Assembly (NCBI GenBank): GCA_949077355.1
Contig: CARUQW010000028.1
Span: forward strand, 1-21,182
Reading direction: 5' to 3'
Origin: an uncultured Clostridia bacterium
GTDB lineage: Bacteria; Bacillota; Clostridia; TANB77; CAG-508
DNA length: 21,182 nt
Part shown: positions 7,724-15,153 of the stretch, one piece after another
Position numbering within the stretch: the first letter of the stretch is position 1
Layout: every line of letters starts with the position of its first letter
The notes under the pieces: model-generated
What the model was told of the DNA's origin: nothing
Databases searched by the model: none
The model's input: only the letters and a program-made list of their open reading frames with translations
Translations under genes and position numbers: made by a program

Positions 7724-9265
7724 TTAGATATAATAAATAAACATATTTAACAAAGTTGGTAAATGCCATAGGATAGGTACCATATAAATCATTTTTGTAT
7801 AATCTCTTCCAGTGGTCATATATTTCATTGGTATTAAAGTTGCTAGTAATAATACAATTGGTGTAAAATATCTTCCTTGTACTCCTGTAATTTCGGTTCC
7901 TCCTATTATGGTTGCTGAGGTCCATTCTAGGTATAGAGCTGTTATAATACCTGCTGTTACAATTAAGATAATGGCTCCCATTACAATGTATTCGAAAACA
8001 GAATATTTTTCTTCTTCTGTGTTATCGTTCATCAATGCTAGCAATAAAATAATGTATACAATAATGGATATCACTTCTGGTTCTCTTAACACAATATGCC
8101 ATTCCATAGCACCACCTACCATATCAAGTGCCCATCTTGAGAAATTGTTACAAACTCCTCTAATTAATACACCTAAATAGGATATTGGATGTGTAAATAC
8201 CCATTCTTTTTGTGCTTCTGCATGCTCAGAACGGTTTGTTATGTTAGCAATTCCTCCCCAAATTACAATTGCAATTATCATAATGGCTACTATGATTCCT
8301 ACCAATATAGCCTTTTGTTTTTTCGTTTTAAAACATTCCTTTGGAATTAATAACACCAATCCACAAATTGCAAAGTAAACAAGCTTACTAACTGCAATAC
8401 ATGGTGTTAATATTGTTAAAATGGCAATGTCTTTCTTGGTTAATAACTTTTTTTCTTTTCTTAATCTAAAAATATAACTCGTAAATAGAATTGTTATCAT
8501 ATTTATAAATACATCTCCTGATAAAGTGGCAGAAATGTATAATATTTTTGGACATAATAGAAATGCTACTAGAAAGTATTTTTTACTTGGTATATACTTA
8601 ATTGCTAAATAGCCCATGCCAATAAAAAATAATAAATTAGTTAATCTTCCACAAATTCCTTGCAAATACACATCTAATCCGATTGTTCTTCCTAAAAATA
8701 TTCCAATTGCTTGTGGTATCATTTGAATTGGCGGATATACAGCTGTTGGCTCATTAAATGTAAATTTAATATCATTCCCTATCGATTCATCTCTTGCATA
8801 GTCCCAAGCCTTTTTCGCTGATTTATAATCCATCGTTGTATAGGTATCTTGTACTTCATAAATTCCTTCTACTTTTGCTGGTAGATTATCTCCTATCTTG
8901 CCCTCTTCATTTTTTACCTGAAAAAATTTCCCCATTGAAACAGCATAGGATTTATACCAATGATATCTTTCATCATGTCCTTTTAATAATGGAGTCGTAA
9001 ACATATAAATAATCCCAAAAACAGAGGCAATGATTACAAATACCTTTTCTGGTTTTATGTTTCTTTTTTTATGAACCCATAATAGTAAGGCAGCAACTAC
9101 AATTGTTATGATGATTGATAGTACAACATATAACAATTGACTTTTCGGTCCTTTATATGGGTCATTTACAAATTCCGTAAAATAATTTAAATTCATGATG
9201 ATAACAAATATTAGATATAATCCAACTGCTATCAATATATTTCTTTTTTGTTTTATCTTTTCCAT
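7724..9265 (-). CDS. DUF2142-family membrane protein (putative GT-C glycosyltransferase), 513 residues
   Basis: It is a polytopic membrane protein with the marks of the DUF2142 family. These are an acidic motif in the first outer loop after helix three (LLKGHDERYHWYKSYAVS, Asp98-Glu99), the segment YPPIQMIPQAIGIFLGR, the segment LSGDVFINMITILFTSYIFRLR, and the near-C-terminal GVQGRYFTPIVLLL (461-474). DUF2142 proteins occur in polysaccharide loci and look like GT-C glycosyltransferases, but the activity of most is not established. The ribosome site is AGAGGG, about 12 bases upstream. A closer ATG is out of frame and soon hits a stop. It sits between a second DUF2142 gene and the GT-C pair. 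Confidence 0.8.
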   Translation of the reverse strand: MEKIKQKRNILIAVGLYLIFVIIMNLNYFTEFVNDPYKGPKSQLLYVVLSIIITIVVAALLLWVHKKRNIKPEKVFVIIASVFGIIYMFTTPLLKGHDERYHWYKSYAVSMGKFFQVKNEEGKIGDNLPAKVEGIYEVQDTYTTMDYKSAKKAWDYARDESIGNDIKFTFNEPTAVYPPIQMIPQAIGIFLGRTIGLDVYLQGICGRLTNLLFFIGMGYLAIKYIPSKKYFLVAFLLCPKILYISATLSGDVFINMITILFTSYIFRLRKEKKLLTKKDIAILTILTPCIAVSKLVYFAICGLVLLIPKECFKTKKQKAILVGIIVAIMIIAIVIWGGIANITNRSEHAEAQKEWVFTHPISYLGVLIRGVCNNFSRWALDMVGGAMEWHIVLREPEVISIIVYIILLLALMNDNTEEEKYSVFEYIVMGAIILIVTAGIITALYLEWTSATIIGGTEITGVQGRYFTPIVLLLATLIPMKYMTTGRDYTKMIYMVPILWHLPTLLNMFIYYI

Positions 9266-9282
9266 TTTATTTTCATTCCCTC

Positions 9283-11259
9283 TTATAAGTGTACCACTAT
9301 AATTTGTGCAATGGTATAAACTTGTAAGGCTAATATAGAAATTCCTACAAATTTATTGATATTTTCCTTTTTATAGTCTGTTTTTATTTTTAATACACTT
9401 CCTAATAGTATCATAATTAGTGGTAAGATTGGTAAGAAATATCTACCTTGTACTCCTGCTATACTTTCTTTTCCTACCGTTGTCCATTGTACATATAAAC
9501 TGGTAAATACTAGACCAATAACAGCTAACACAACCAAAGTTATCCATACTACTTGGTAGTTCTTCAATTTATTCTTTAAACTTTCATCGGTTATCGCTGT
9601 GAAGGTATAGATTGCTAATAAAGCATAAGGAACAATTGCATATAGTTTTACAAATTCTCCCCATCCTAAATCAGAACCAAACAATGACATTAAGTAGCTA
9701 TTTCCATTTAAGTTAATAGTATAAAGAGCTGTTTGTATATATCGAATTGGATTCTGAATCGCTAGTAATACTTGTACTTTTGAGTCTCCTTCACGGAAAT
9801 TGGATAAATATCTACTTGCTATTCCTAACCAGATTAAATTGATTATGATAGCAATTCCAGCAATGATGCAAATATTGAATACTTTGTTTCGATTGGTTTC
9901 CTTTTTAAATTTCTCTTTTGGTATAATTAACATCAATAAAACAAGTGGTATATATACAATTTTGCATAAAGCAATAATGACTGACATCACCAGTAATGTT
10001 ACTTTTTCTTTTATTTCTATCTTTTTCTTTTTTCCAAAAGCTAAATTTAAAATATAAGCAATATACAAAAATGACATTGCTATGGTCATAGCATCTGGTG
10101 ATAAGGAAGTAAATCCTTCTATTGCAATTGGTATCATGGCTGGTATCAATATTAGCTTTTTACCAAATGGCATTAGTTTTATCGCAAAATATAATAGCAA
10201 AATTGCTACTATCATATTGACAATTCTACCAGCATAGGTAATTAGATATACGTTATCGGTTAGTATTCTTGCGAAAGCAATTCCCATTGCTTGTGGCGCA
10301 TATTGAACACAAGAATAAACAGCTGCTGTTTCTGGATTTAAGATTCCTTGTTTTTCTTTTTCCAAAGGTAGTTTTAATTTTTCTTGTACATCTGTATAAG
10401 TCATTTTGGTCCAATCTTTTGGGCAAACATTCGCTACTGAATCTGGCATCATAGAACCTTGTACACCATCTTGAATTGGTGTCATGAAATGTCCTTCTGA
10501 CACTTCATATGCTTTTAACCAATGATAATATTCATCATGATTTTTAAAGGTTGGCATGGTTATTAAGAAAAATAGACAAGCAAATGGTACAATCATAAGA
10601 AATAGTTTTTCTACTTTTATATTCTTTTTATGATAAATTATGGTAGCTATGATATAAATGCCAACTATCATAATTCCCAATACTCCTGTAAAAATAGTCG
10701 TTCTTATCTTGCTTTTATAAAAATCTTGAAAAATTAAAGAACTATTTACCTGTTCTTCCCCATTTAAATATAATTTGTTTTTGGTAAATTGATTGTCATT
10801 TGTTGTTTTTACTGTATAAAACTTTTCTGATTTTTCTAAATCTTTGAATTGGATATAAATTGTATATTCTTTATCTTTTGCTTTTTTTTGTTTTTTGAAT
10901 TTCAAACTGTATTTTGTGTTTTCTCTTACATAATTACGGGTAATTTCTTTTTCTTTTAGTATTTTTCCTTCACTGTCTTTTATTCCTACTACCACTTTTC
11001 CACCACAATTTACCTCTTCTTTGTATGGTTCAAAATCAATTGTTACTTTTTCTAAATTATCGTCTATTGCAACAAAGCTTTGACTAATCTCTGTTCCTTG
11101 CTCTGCCTCTTCTATTACACCTGTTGCTTCTTGCACTTCTCCTTTGGTATAAAATTTATTTTTGATAGACGCTGTATAGGTAGCAATTAATATCATAATT
11201 AGGATAGCTACACTTAGGATACTATAAAATTTCCAATCTTTTTTTAGGTTGATTTTCAT
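9283..11259 (-). CDS. DUF2142-family membrane protein with N-terminal extracytoplasmic domain, 658 residues
   Basis: It is the same family as the next gene downstream (matching HDEYYHWLKAYEVS at 241-254, YAPQAMGIAFAR, and GVQGRYFLPILPL near the C-terminus) but about 145 residues longer. The extra length is mostly one insert: after the first helix (about 11-30) there are roughly 150 residues (35-185) rich in Lys, Glu and beta-forming residues, before helix two at about 187-210. This should be a soluble, probably beta-sandwich domain outside the membrane. It may bind the acceptor glycan. A GTG at 11274 would add five residues (MGGRK), but it overlaps the GGGAGGAAGG ribosome site, so the ATG at 11259 (MKINLKKDWK) is the start. 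Confidence 0.82.
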   Translation of the reverse strand: MKINLKKDWKFYSILSVAILIMILIATYTASIKNKFYTKGEVQEATGVIEEAEQGTEISQSFVAIDDNLEKVTIDFEPYKEEVNCGGKVVVGIKDSEGKILKEKEITRNYVRENTKYSLKFKKQKKAKDKEYTIYIQFKDLEKSEKFYTVKTTNDNQFTKNKLYLNGEEQVNSSLIFQDFYKSKIRTTIFTGVLGIMIVGIYIIATIIYHKKNIKVEKLFLMIVPFACLFFLITMPTFKNHDEYYHWLKAYEVSEGHFMTPIQDGVQGSMMPDSVANVCPKDWTKMTYTDVQEKLKLPLEKEKQGILNPETAAVYSCVQYAPQAMGIAFARILTDNVYLITYAGRIVNMIVAILLLYFAIKLMPFGKKLILIPAMIPIAIEGFTSLSPDAMTIAMSFLYIAYILNLAFGKKKKIEIKEKVTLLVMSVIIALCKIVYIPLVLLMLIIPKEKFKKETNRNKVFNICIIAGIAIIINLIWLGIASRYLSNFREGDSKVQVLLAIQNPIRYIQTALYTINLNGNSYLMSLFGSDLGWGEFVKLYAIVPYALLAIYTFTAITDESLKNKLKNYQVVWITLVVLAVIGLVFTSLYVQWTTVGKESIAGVQGRYFLPILPLIMILLGSVLKIKTDYKKENINKFVGISILALQVYTIAQIIVVHL

Positions 11260-11276
11260 CTTCCTTCCTCCCACTT

Positions 11277-11627
11277 TTATTTTATATTCAGTAATACAAT
11301 TCCAGCTATAATTAATATCACTCCACCAATCCCGAAAGCATTGATGTGTTCTTTGAATAGGAAAATACCTGCTATAATAACTAATACTTGTGTAATTCCT
11401 GTAAGAATTGGAAAAATATAACTCAAATCAAAATTCTTAATAATATAAAATGTGTAAATTAAAAAACTTCCTATATAAGCAATAAATCCTAACATTGCTT
11501 TAATTCCCATAGCAAAGTTAAAGGTTCCATCTTGAATCGCAATATTAATACTACTAGAACCTGATTTTACTAATACTAATCCTCCTACTGTTAGAATTAA
11601 ATAAATAATAATACTAATTATTTTCAT
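11277..11627 (-). CDS. SMR/EamA-like small membrane protein (possible lipid-linked sugar flippase)
   Basis: The protein has 116 residues, nearly all in four membrane helices: about 2-22, 38-62, 68-90 and 95-114. Hallmarks of the small multidrug resistance/EamA half-size family are the YIFPILTGITQVLVIIAGI helix, the FLFKEHINAFGIGGVILIIAGIVLL ending and the small basic turns. In a glycopolymer locus the closest functional parallel is the ArnE/ArnF type, which flips polyprenyl-phosphate sugars, and it could pair with the GT2 at 12167 in the way GtrA pairs with GtrB. The start overlaps the upstream DUF2304 gene by 14 bases, and GGAGAAAGAGG in that overlap supplies the ribosome site. A drug exporter is the alternative but less likely here. 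Confidence 0.72.
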   Translation of the reverse strand: MKIISIIIYLILTVGGLVLVKSGSSSINIAIQDGTFNFAMGIKAMLGFIAYIGSFLIYTFYIIKNFDLSYIFPILTGITQVLVIIAGIFLFKEHINAFGIGGVILIIAGIVLLNIK

Positions 11628-11991
11628 TTTCCTCTTTCTCCTTTTTTTTCTCTAATTTTTCTACTTTAGCTGCTAATATAGCATTTTCTTGTATTAAAGT
11701 GGTTACTTTTTCAAATAATTTTGAAAAAGCTAAACTGATATAGAAAATGATAACAATGATTAAAAATATGTAAATTAAAAATAATGCATTGGTTGGTTCT
11801 GCTACATGTATTAATTTAGAAATACCAATTACAATATTCGGAAAAATTGCACACAATAAGGTTACCACTCCAAAAAATAACCATACTAAAGTGTATTTAT
11901 AGGATAACTTCTTTTTCTGTGTTACCACTAATATGAAAATACAAAATAATAAAGTAACTCCAATTAAAATAATTTGTAATATCTTGTTCAT
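11614..11991 (-). CDS. DUF2304-family membrane protein
   Basis: The protein has 125 residues with three membrane helices (about 4-24, 34-54 and 68-92) followed by a charged coiled-coil tail (LIQENAILAAKVEKLEKKKEKEE) on the cytoplasmic side. Length, helix pattern and the YTLVWLFFGVVTLLCAIFP segment fit DUF2304. This family is typically encoded next to DPM1-like GT2 genes, as here, and its members are assumed to help anchor or assemble the sugar-transfer machinery. No enzyme activity is known. A GGAAG ribosome site lies 7 bases upstream. The upstream gap of 175 bases holds the inverted-repeat element. Confidence 0.78.
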   Translation of the reverse strand: MNKILQIILIGVTLLFCIFILVVTQKKKLSYKYTLVWLFFGVVTLLCAIFPNIVIGISKLIHVAEPTNALFLIYIFLIIVIIFYISLAFSKLFEKVTTLIQENAILAAKVEKLEKKKEKEENENN

Positions 11992-12025
11992 AAATTTCTT
12001 CCTTTCTTCCTATTGTTTTACTCTT

Positions 12026-12143
12026 AAAAGTTTATCTATTTTTTCTTTGTAACTCCCAACTGCGAACAGTCTGTAATTACATAACAGACTGTAACTTGCT
12101 GGTCCCCCCGAATTGTTACTGCATAAAAAATAGATAAACTTTT
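12026..12143. repeat. Nested inverted-repeat element (19-bp arms, hairpin core)
   Basis: AAAAGTTTATCTATTTTTT at 12026-12044 is perfectly inverted at 12125-12143. Inside lie a second inverted pair, GTAAC (12049-12053) with GTTAC (12115-12119), and a perfect 9-bp hairpin, ACAGTCTGT (12066-12074) with ACAGACTGT (12084-12092), with a 9-base loop. The core is much richer in G and C than its surroundings and includes a run of six C (12104-12109). The element fills most of the only sizeable gap in the operon. It could be a miniature mobile element, a structured RNA in the mRNA, or an invertible segment. No open frame, clear promoter or target-site duplication was seen. Confidence 0.75.
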
Positions 12144-12166
12144 TTAGCCATAACAATAATTCTCGT

Positions 12167-12868
12167 TTAATTCATTTCTCTATTCTTGAAAACGCAAGCC
12201 AACATCACAGCTAGTCCTACTTTAACCGCATAATAAATGGATTTAATTGGTGTAATAGAAGAAGCGCCACTATCTCTTTCCTTCATTTTCATTGGTACTT
12301 CTACAATTTTAAAATTATTTTTGGCAATAAGCGCATTGGTTTCTGGTTCTGGGTAATCAACTGGATAACTTCTAGCAAAAATTTTAATAATTTTTTTACC
12401 AGCTGCACGATAACCAGAAGTGGTATCTTTTACTTGTTTTCCTGTAAATACCTTTATAATCCAAGAATATAAATTAATTCCCATTCTTCTAATAAAGGTA
12501 GATTGAAATCCTTCTTTTTCTAAGAAGCGTGAACCAATTACTAAATCATTTCCTTCTTCTATTTTTGCTACCAATTCTGGAATATATTTAGGGTCATGTT
12601 GTCCATCTGCATCCATTTGAATGGCAACATCATAATCATTCTCATAAGCATAGCGGTATCCTGTTTGTACTGCTCCACCTATTCCTAAATTGACTGGTAA
12701 ATTAATTACATTAAAATTATTTTTTCTACAAATTTCTAATGTTTTATCTTTTGAACAATCATTAATAATAACATAGTCTACCTCTTTACCATTTTTCTCT
12801 AAATTGTGAATCGTCTCTACGATTGCTCCTTCTTCATTGTAAGCTGGTATAATTATTAGTGTTTTCAT
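12167..12868 (-). CDS. DPM1-like glycosyltransferase (GT2) without membrane anchor
   Basis: The protein has 233 residues. A GT-A fold covers almost the whole length: LIIIPAYNEE (4-13), YVIINDCSKDKT (32-43), the Asn-Leu-Gly-Ile-Gly-Gly segment (60-65), the metal-binding MDADGQHDP (85-93) and VIGSRFLE. The later DTTSGYRAAGKK and MKERDSGASSI segments are typical of the dolichol/polyprenyl-phosphate mannosyltransferase subgroup. It should load a sugar onto polyprenyl phosphate. It has no C-terminal helix pair, unlike the GtrB-like copies, and may depend on the adjacent DUF2304 protein for membrane location. The longer frame beginning at 12898 would overlap the upstream gene. The GGAGG just before ATG 12868 marks the true start. 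Confidence 0.85.
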   Translation of the reverse strand: MKTLIIIPAYNEEGAIVETIHNLEKNGKEVDYVIINDCSKDKTLEICRKNNFNVINLPVNLGIGGAVQTGYRYAYENDYDVAIQMDADGQHDPKYIPELVAKIEEGNDLVIGSRFLEKEGFQSTFIRRMGINLYSWIIKVFTGKQVKDTTSGYRAAGKKIIKIFARSYPVDYPEPETNALIAKNNFKIVEVPMKMKERDSGASSITPIKSIYYAVKVGLAVMLACVFKNREMN

Positions 12869-12885
12869 ATTTCCTCCATTACTTT

Positions 12886-14343
12886 TTAAAATACGCATAA
12901 ATGCATTATATTATCTTCTAATATTACTTGTTCTTTACTAAAATGTTCCCAATTTTTTTGTGCAAATTTTTCTTTTTTATTGGTATCAATTTCTATTTTT
13001 TCAAAATCTCGTCCTGTATATAATTTTAATATTTTAATGATACACCAATCAGCTGAATATGCTTTTATATTCATATCTCCTGATGCTTGTAATCCTGGGT
13101 ATACATATTGCATAGCAGAATCTGAATAAACTGCTATTTTTTCAATCTTATTTCCTGTCTTTTCTTCATATTCTTGTATCATTTGGTTAATTTCCAATGT
13201 CACTGTTTTATCCATATAATTTCCAATGTAGTTATCTATGGTATATCTCATAAAATTGGTAAACTGTATCATTAAAAATACAAACATTCCTATTAAAATT
13301 ATATTTTTAGTTATTGCTTTTATCTCAAATTCTCTCCCTAAATACCATAACAAAATTCCTATGATAGCAGCCATTGGATAAGAACTTCTAGCTACAAACC
13401 AAATAGCACTTGTATCTTGCAATATTTGTGGTGCAACAGTTGCAAATAAGGTTACTACTATCAAATAAATAGAACCAAGTATAGCAAGGGGTTTCTTTTG
13501 CCTAATCGATTGATAAATAATAATTCCCATTAGAATTGCTATTACTGTTAAAAATAAATAATGTGGCAATAAATCATAGGTATCAATTATCATTCTTTGC
13601 GTTCCTGCAAACATTTTAGAAAGTGACTCAGCTAATACCATATTACCTTTTACACGTGCATTGGTAAAAATGAATCTTACTGCTAAAAAGTTTATGAGTG
13701 CTGGTATTCCATAAGTTAAGGCAACCACTATATTGTTTTGAATAAATTCTTTTATGTTTTTTGCATATTGTATAATATAAATTAAAGATAATGCTACAAA
13801 TAGTCCAACAACACCTTGGTAACAGAAATTTGCAATTAGCATAAAAAACAAAGCCCATAAAAGTGATTTTTTATTTCCTTGAAAAAACTTCTGAATTTGT
13901 TCCACTGCTAATACACATAGCAAGACAGCTAATACCATAATTCCTTTTTCAATATACATGTATAATTCTAATGAAAATGGATTGATAATGATTAAGGTAG
14001 TAATGAAAATAGATATTACATTATTTTTTACTTCTTTTTTTATCAACTTATTTAATCGATATAAGCTAATAATCATACAAATAACAGCAAAACTATAAGA
14101 TAATAAATAGGTTCCCTCCTGTCCTAATTTTAACATTCCCATAGCAAAATAAGCTGCTGCTCCTGTTACAAATCTTCCACATGATAAAAAGTGTAATACC
14201 GTATGCTTTAAATCATTGGTAAATACACTATACGTGTCTGGAGCATATTGCAAAATACAAAATGCTCCAAAAAATAATATTGTTATCACAGAAAAAATAT
14301 ATAATTCTTTGTCTTTTAATAACTCTTTCAATTTTGTCTTCAT
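12886..14343 (-). CDS. GtrII-like membrane glucosyltransferase (Glucos_trans_II family)
   Basis: It is a 485-residue polytopic membrane protein. The N-terminal part has one helix, then an outer loop with DTYSVFTNDLKHTVLHFLSCGRF (36-58), where the acidic residues and the Gly-Arg pair match the pattern of GtrII-type glucosyltransferases. About ten further helices follow, then a soluble C-terminal tail of roughly 100 residues (NQMIQEYEEKTGNKIEKIAVYSD onward). Enzymes of this family add a sugar from polyprenyl phosphate to an outer-surface glycan, as in phage serotype conversion and other surface decoration. AGGAGG lies 12 bases upstream of the ATG. It follows the ABC permease by 30 bases. Confidence 0.78.
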   Translation of the reverse strand: MKTKLKELLKDKELYIFSVITILFFGAFCILQYAPDTYSVFTNDLKHTVLHFLSCGRFVTGAAAYFAMGMLKLGQEGTYLLSYSFAVICMIISLYRLNKLIKKEVKNNVISIFITTLIIINPFSLELYMYIEKGIMVLAVLLCVLAVEQIQKFFQGNKKSLLWALFFMLIANFCYQGVVGLFVALSLIYIIQYAKNIKEFIQNNIVVALTYGIPALINFLAVRFIFTNARVKGNMVLAESLSKMFAGTQRMIIDTYDLLPHYLFLTVIAILMGIIIYQSIRQKKPLAILGSIYLIVVTLFATVAPQILQDTSAIWFVARSSYPMAAIIGILLWYLGREFEIKAITKNIILIGMFVFLMIQFTNFMRYTIDNYIGNYMDKTVTLEINQMIQEYEEKTGNKIEKIAVYSDSAMQYVYPGLQASGDMNIKAYSADWCIIKILKLYTGRDFEKIEIDTNKKEKFAQKNWEHFSKEQVILEDNIMHLCVF

Positions 14344-14373
14344 CGTTTTCTTTTTCCTCCTATTTGTGACTTT

Positions 14374-15150
14374 TTATAATTCTTCTGCAAAACCTTTCTG
14401 TAATTTGTTAAATATGATATAACCAACTACAATAGCCACAATTACTGCACCGATTAAAATTAATAAGCTAGTAACGTCTGGCATGGTTTGATTATAAAAA
14501 ATATCACGATAGCCATTAATTACATAGGTCATTGGATTTAATTTTAAAATCCAAGCAAATTCTGTTGGAATGGTGTCTGCTGCATATACAATTGGTGTTG
14601 CATAAAATAATAATTGTAAAAAGATTCCGATAAAGTGTTGTAAGTCTCTAACATACACACATATGCTTGATACTACAAAAGATATCGCAAGTAACAATAA
14701 ATATTGTGCTAAAAATACAATCGGATATAGTAATACATATTTTGTAATTCCTAAACCACTAAATAGCACAAAAGCTAGTATTATTATTGTCGAAATTAAG
14801 AAATTCACCGCTTCACTCGTTACAACTGAAATTGGTAATATTTCTCTTGGAAAATATACCTTTTTTAGAATATTTCCGTTTTCCACCATAGTAAAGGATG
14901 ATCTAGAAATCGCAGTGGAAAAGAAAGTCCATGGAATCAAACCACAGCATAAAAATATAACATAATTTTCTTGTGTGTTTTTCAATATTAGCGGAAATAC
15001 AATGGCATATACAGCAATTTGTAATAATGGATTTAAGAAAGACCATAATACGCCTAAAAATGAATTTTTATATTTTCCTCTTATTTCTTTTTTTACATTT
15101 GTTTTTAATAATTCTCTATAATTATATAAATTTTTAAAGACCTTAAACAT
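14374..15150 (-). CDS. ABC-2 type polysaccharide/teichoic acid export permease (TagG/Wzm-like)
   Basis: The protein has 258 residues with six membrane helices, the standard size for this family. The cytoplasmic N-terminus (NVKKEIRGKYKNSFLGVLWSF) carries the coupling-helix region that docks on the ATPase. Other hallmarks are GLIPWTFFS, KKVYFPREILPIS, VRDLQHFIGIFLQ and LNPMTYVINGYRDI near the C-terminus. It forms the membrane half of the exporter whose ATPase is encoded at 17491-18252 and should move a polyprenyl-linked glycopolymer to the outer face. The ribosome site GAGGAG is formed by the last sense codons of the upstream glycosyltransferase gene, three bases before this ATG, so the two are probably translationally coupled. 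Confidence 0.93.
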   Translation of the reverse strand: MFKVFKNLYNYRELLKTNVKKEIRGKYKNSFLGVLWSFLNPLLQIAVYAIVFPLILKNTQENYVIFLCCGLIPWTFFSTAISRSSFTMVENGNILKKVYFPREILPISVVTSEAVNFLISTIIILAFVLFSGLGITKYVLLYPIVFLAQYLLLLAISFVVSSICVYVRDLQHFIGIFLQLLFYATPIVYAADTIPTEFAWILKLNPMTYVINGYRDIFYNQTMPDVTSLLILIGAVIVAIVVGYIIFNKLQKGFAEEL

Positions 15151-15153
15151 TTA

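Noticed and set aside
7674..7925. 83-codon minus-strand frame across the junction of the DUF2142 and GT-C genes
   Set aside because: It overlaps two well-supported genes in another frame, has no recognisable features and no ribosome site.
11260..11274. GTG start giving a five-residue longer DUF2142 protein
   Set aside because: The added codons are the Shine-Dalgarno sequence itself; ATG at 11259 is correctly spaced from it.
12026..12143. Known riboswitch or intrinsic terminator
   Set aside because: The core does not match a riboswitch consensus I can recall with confidence, and the long stem has an 80-base interior rather than a compact hairpin followed by a T run.
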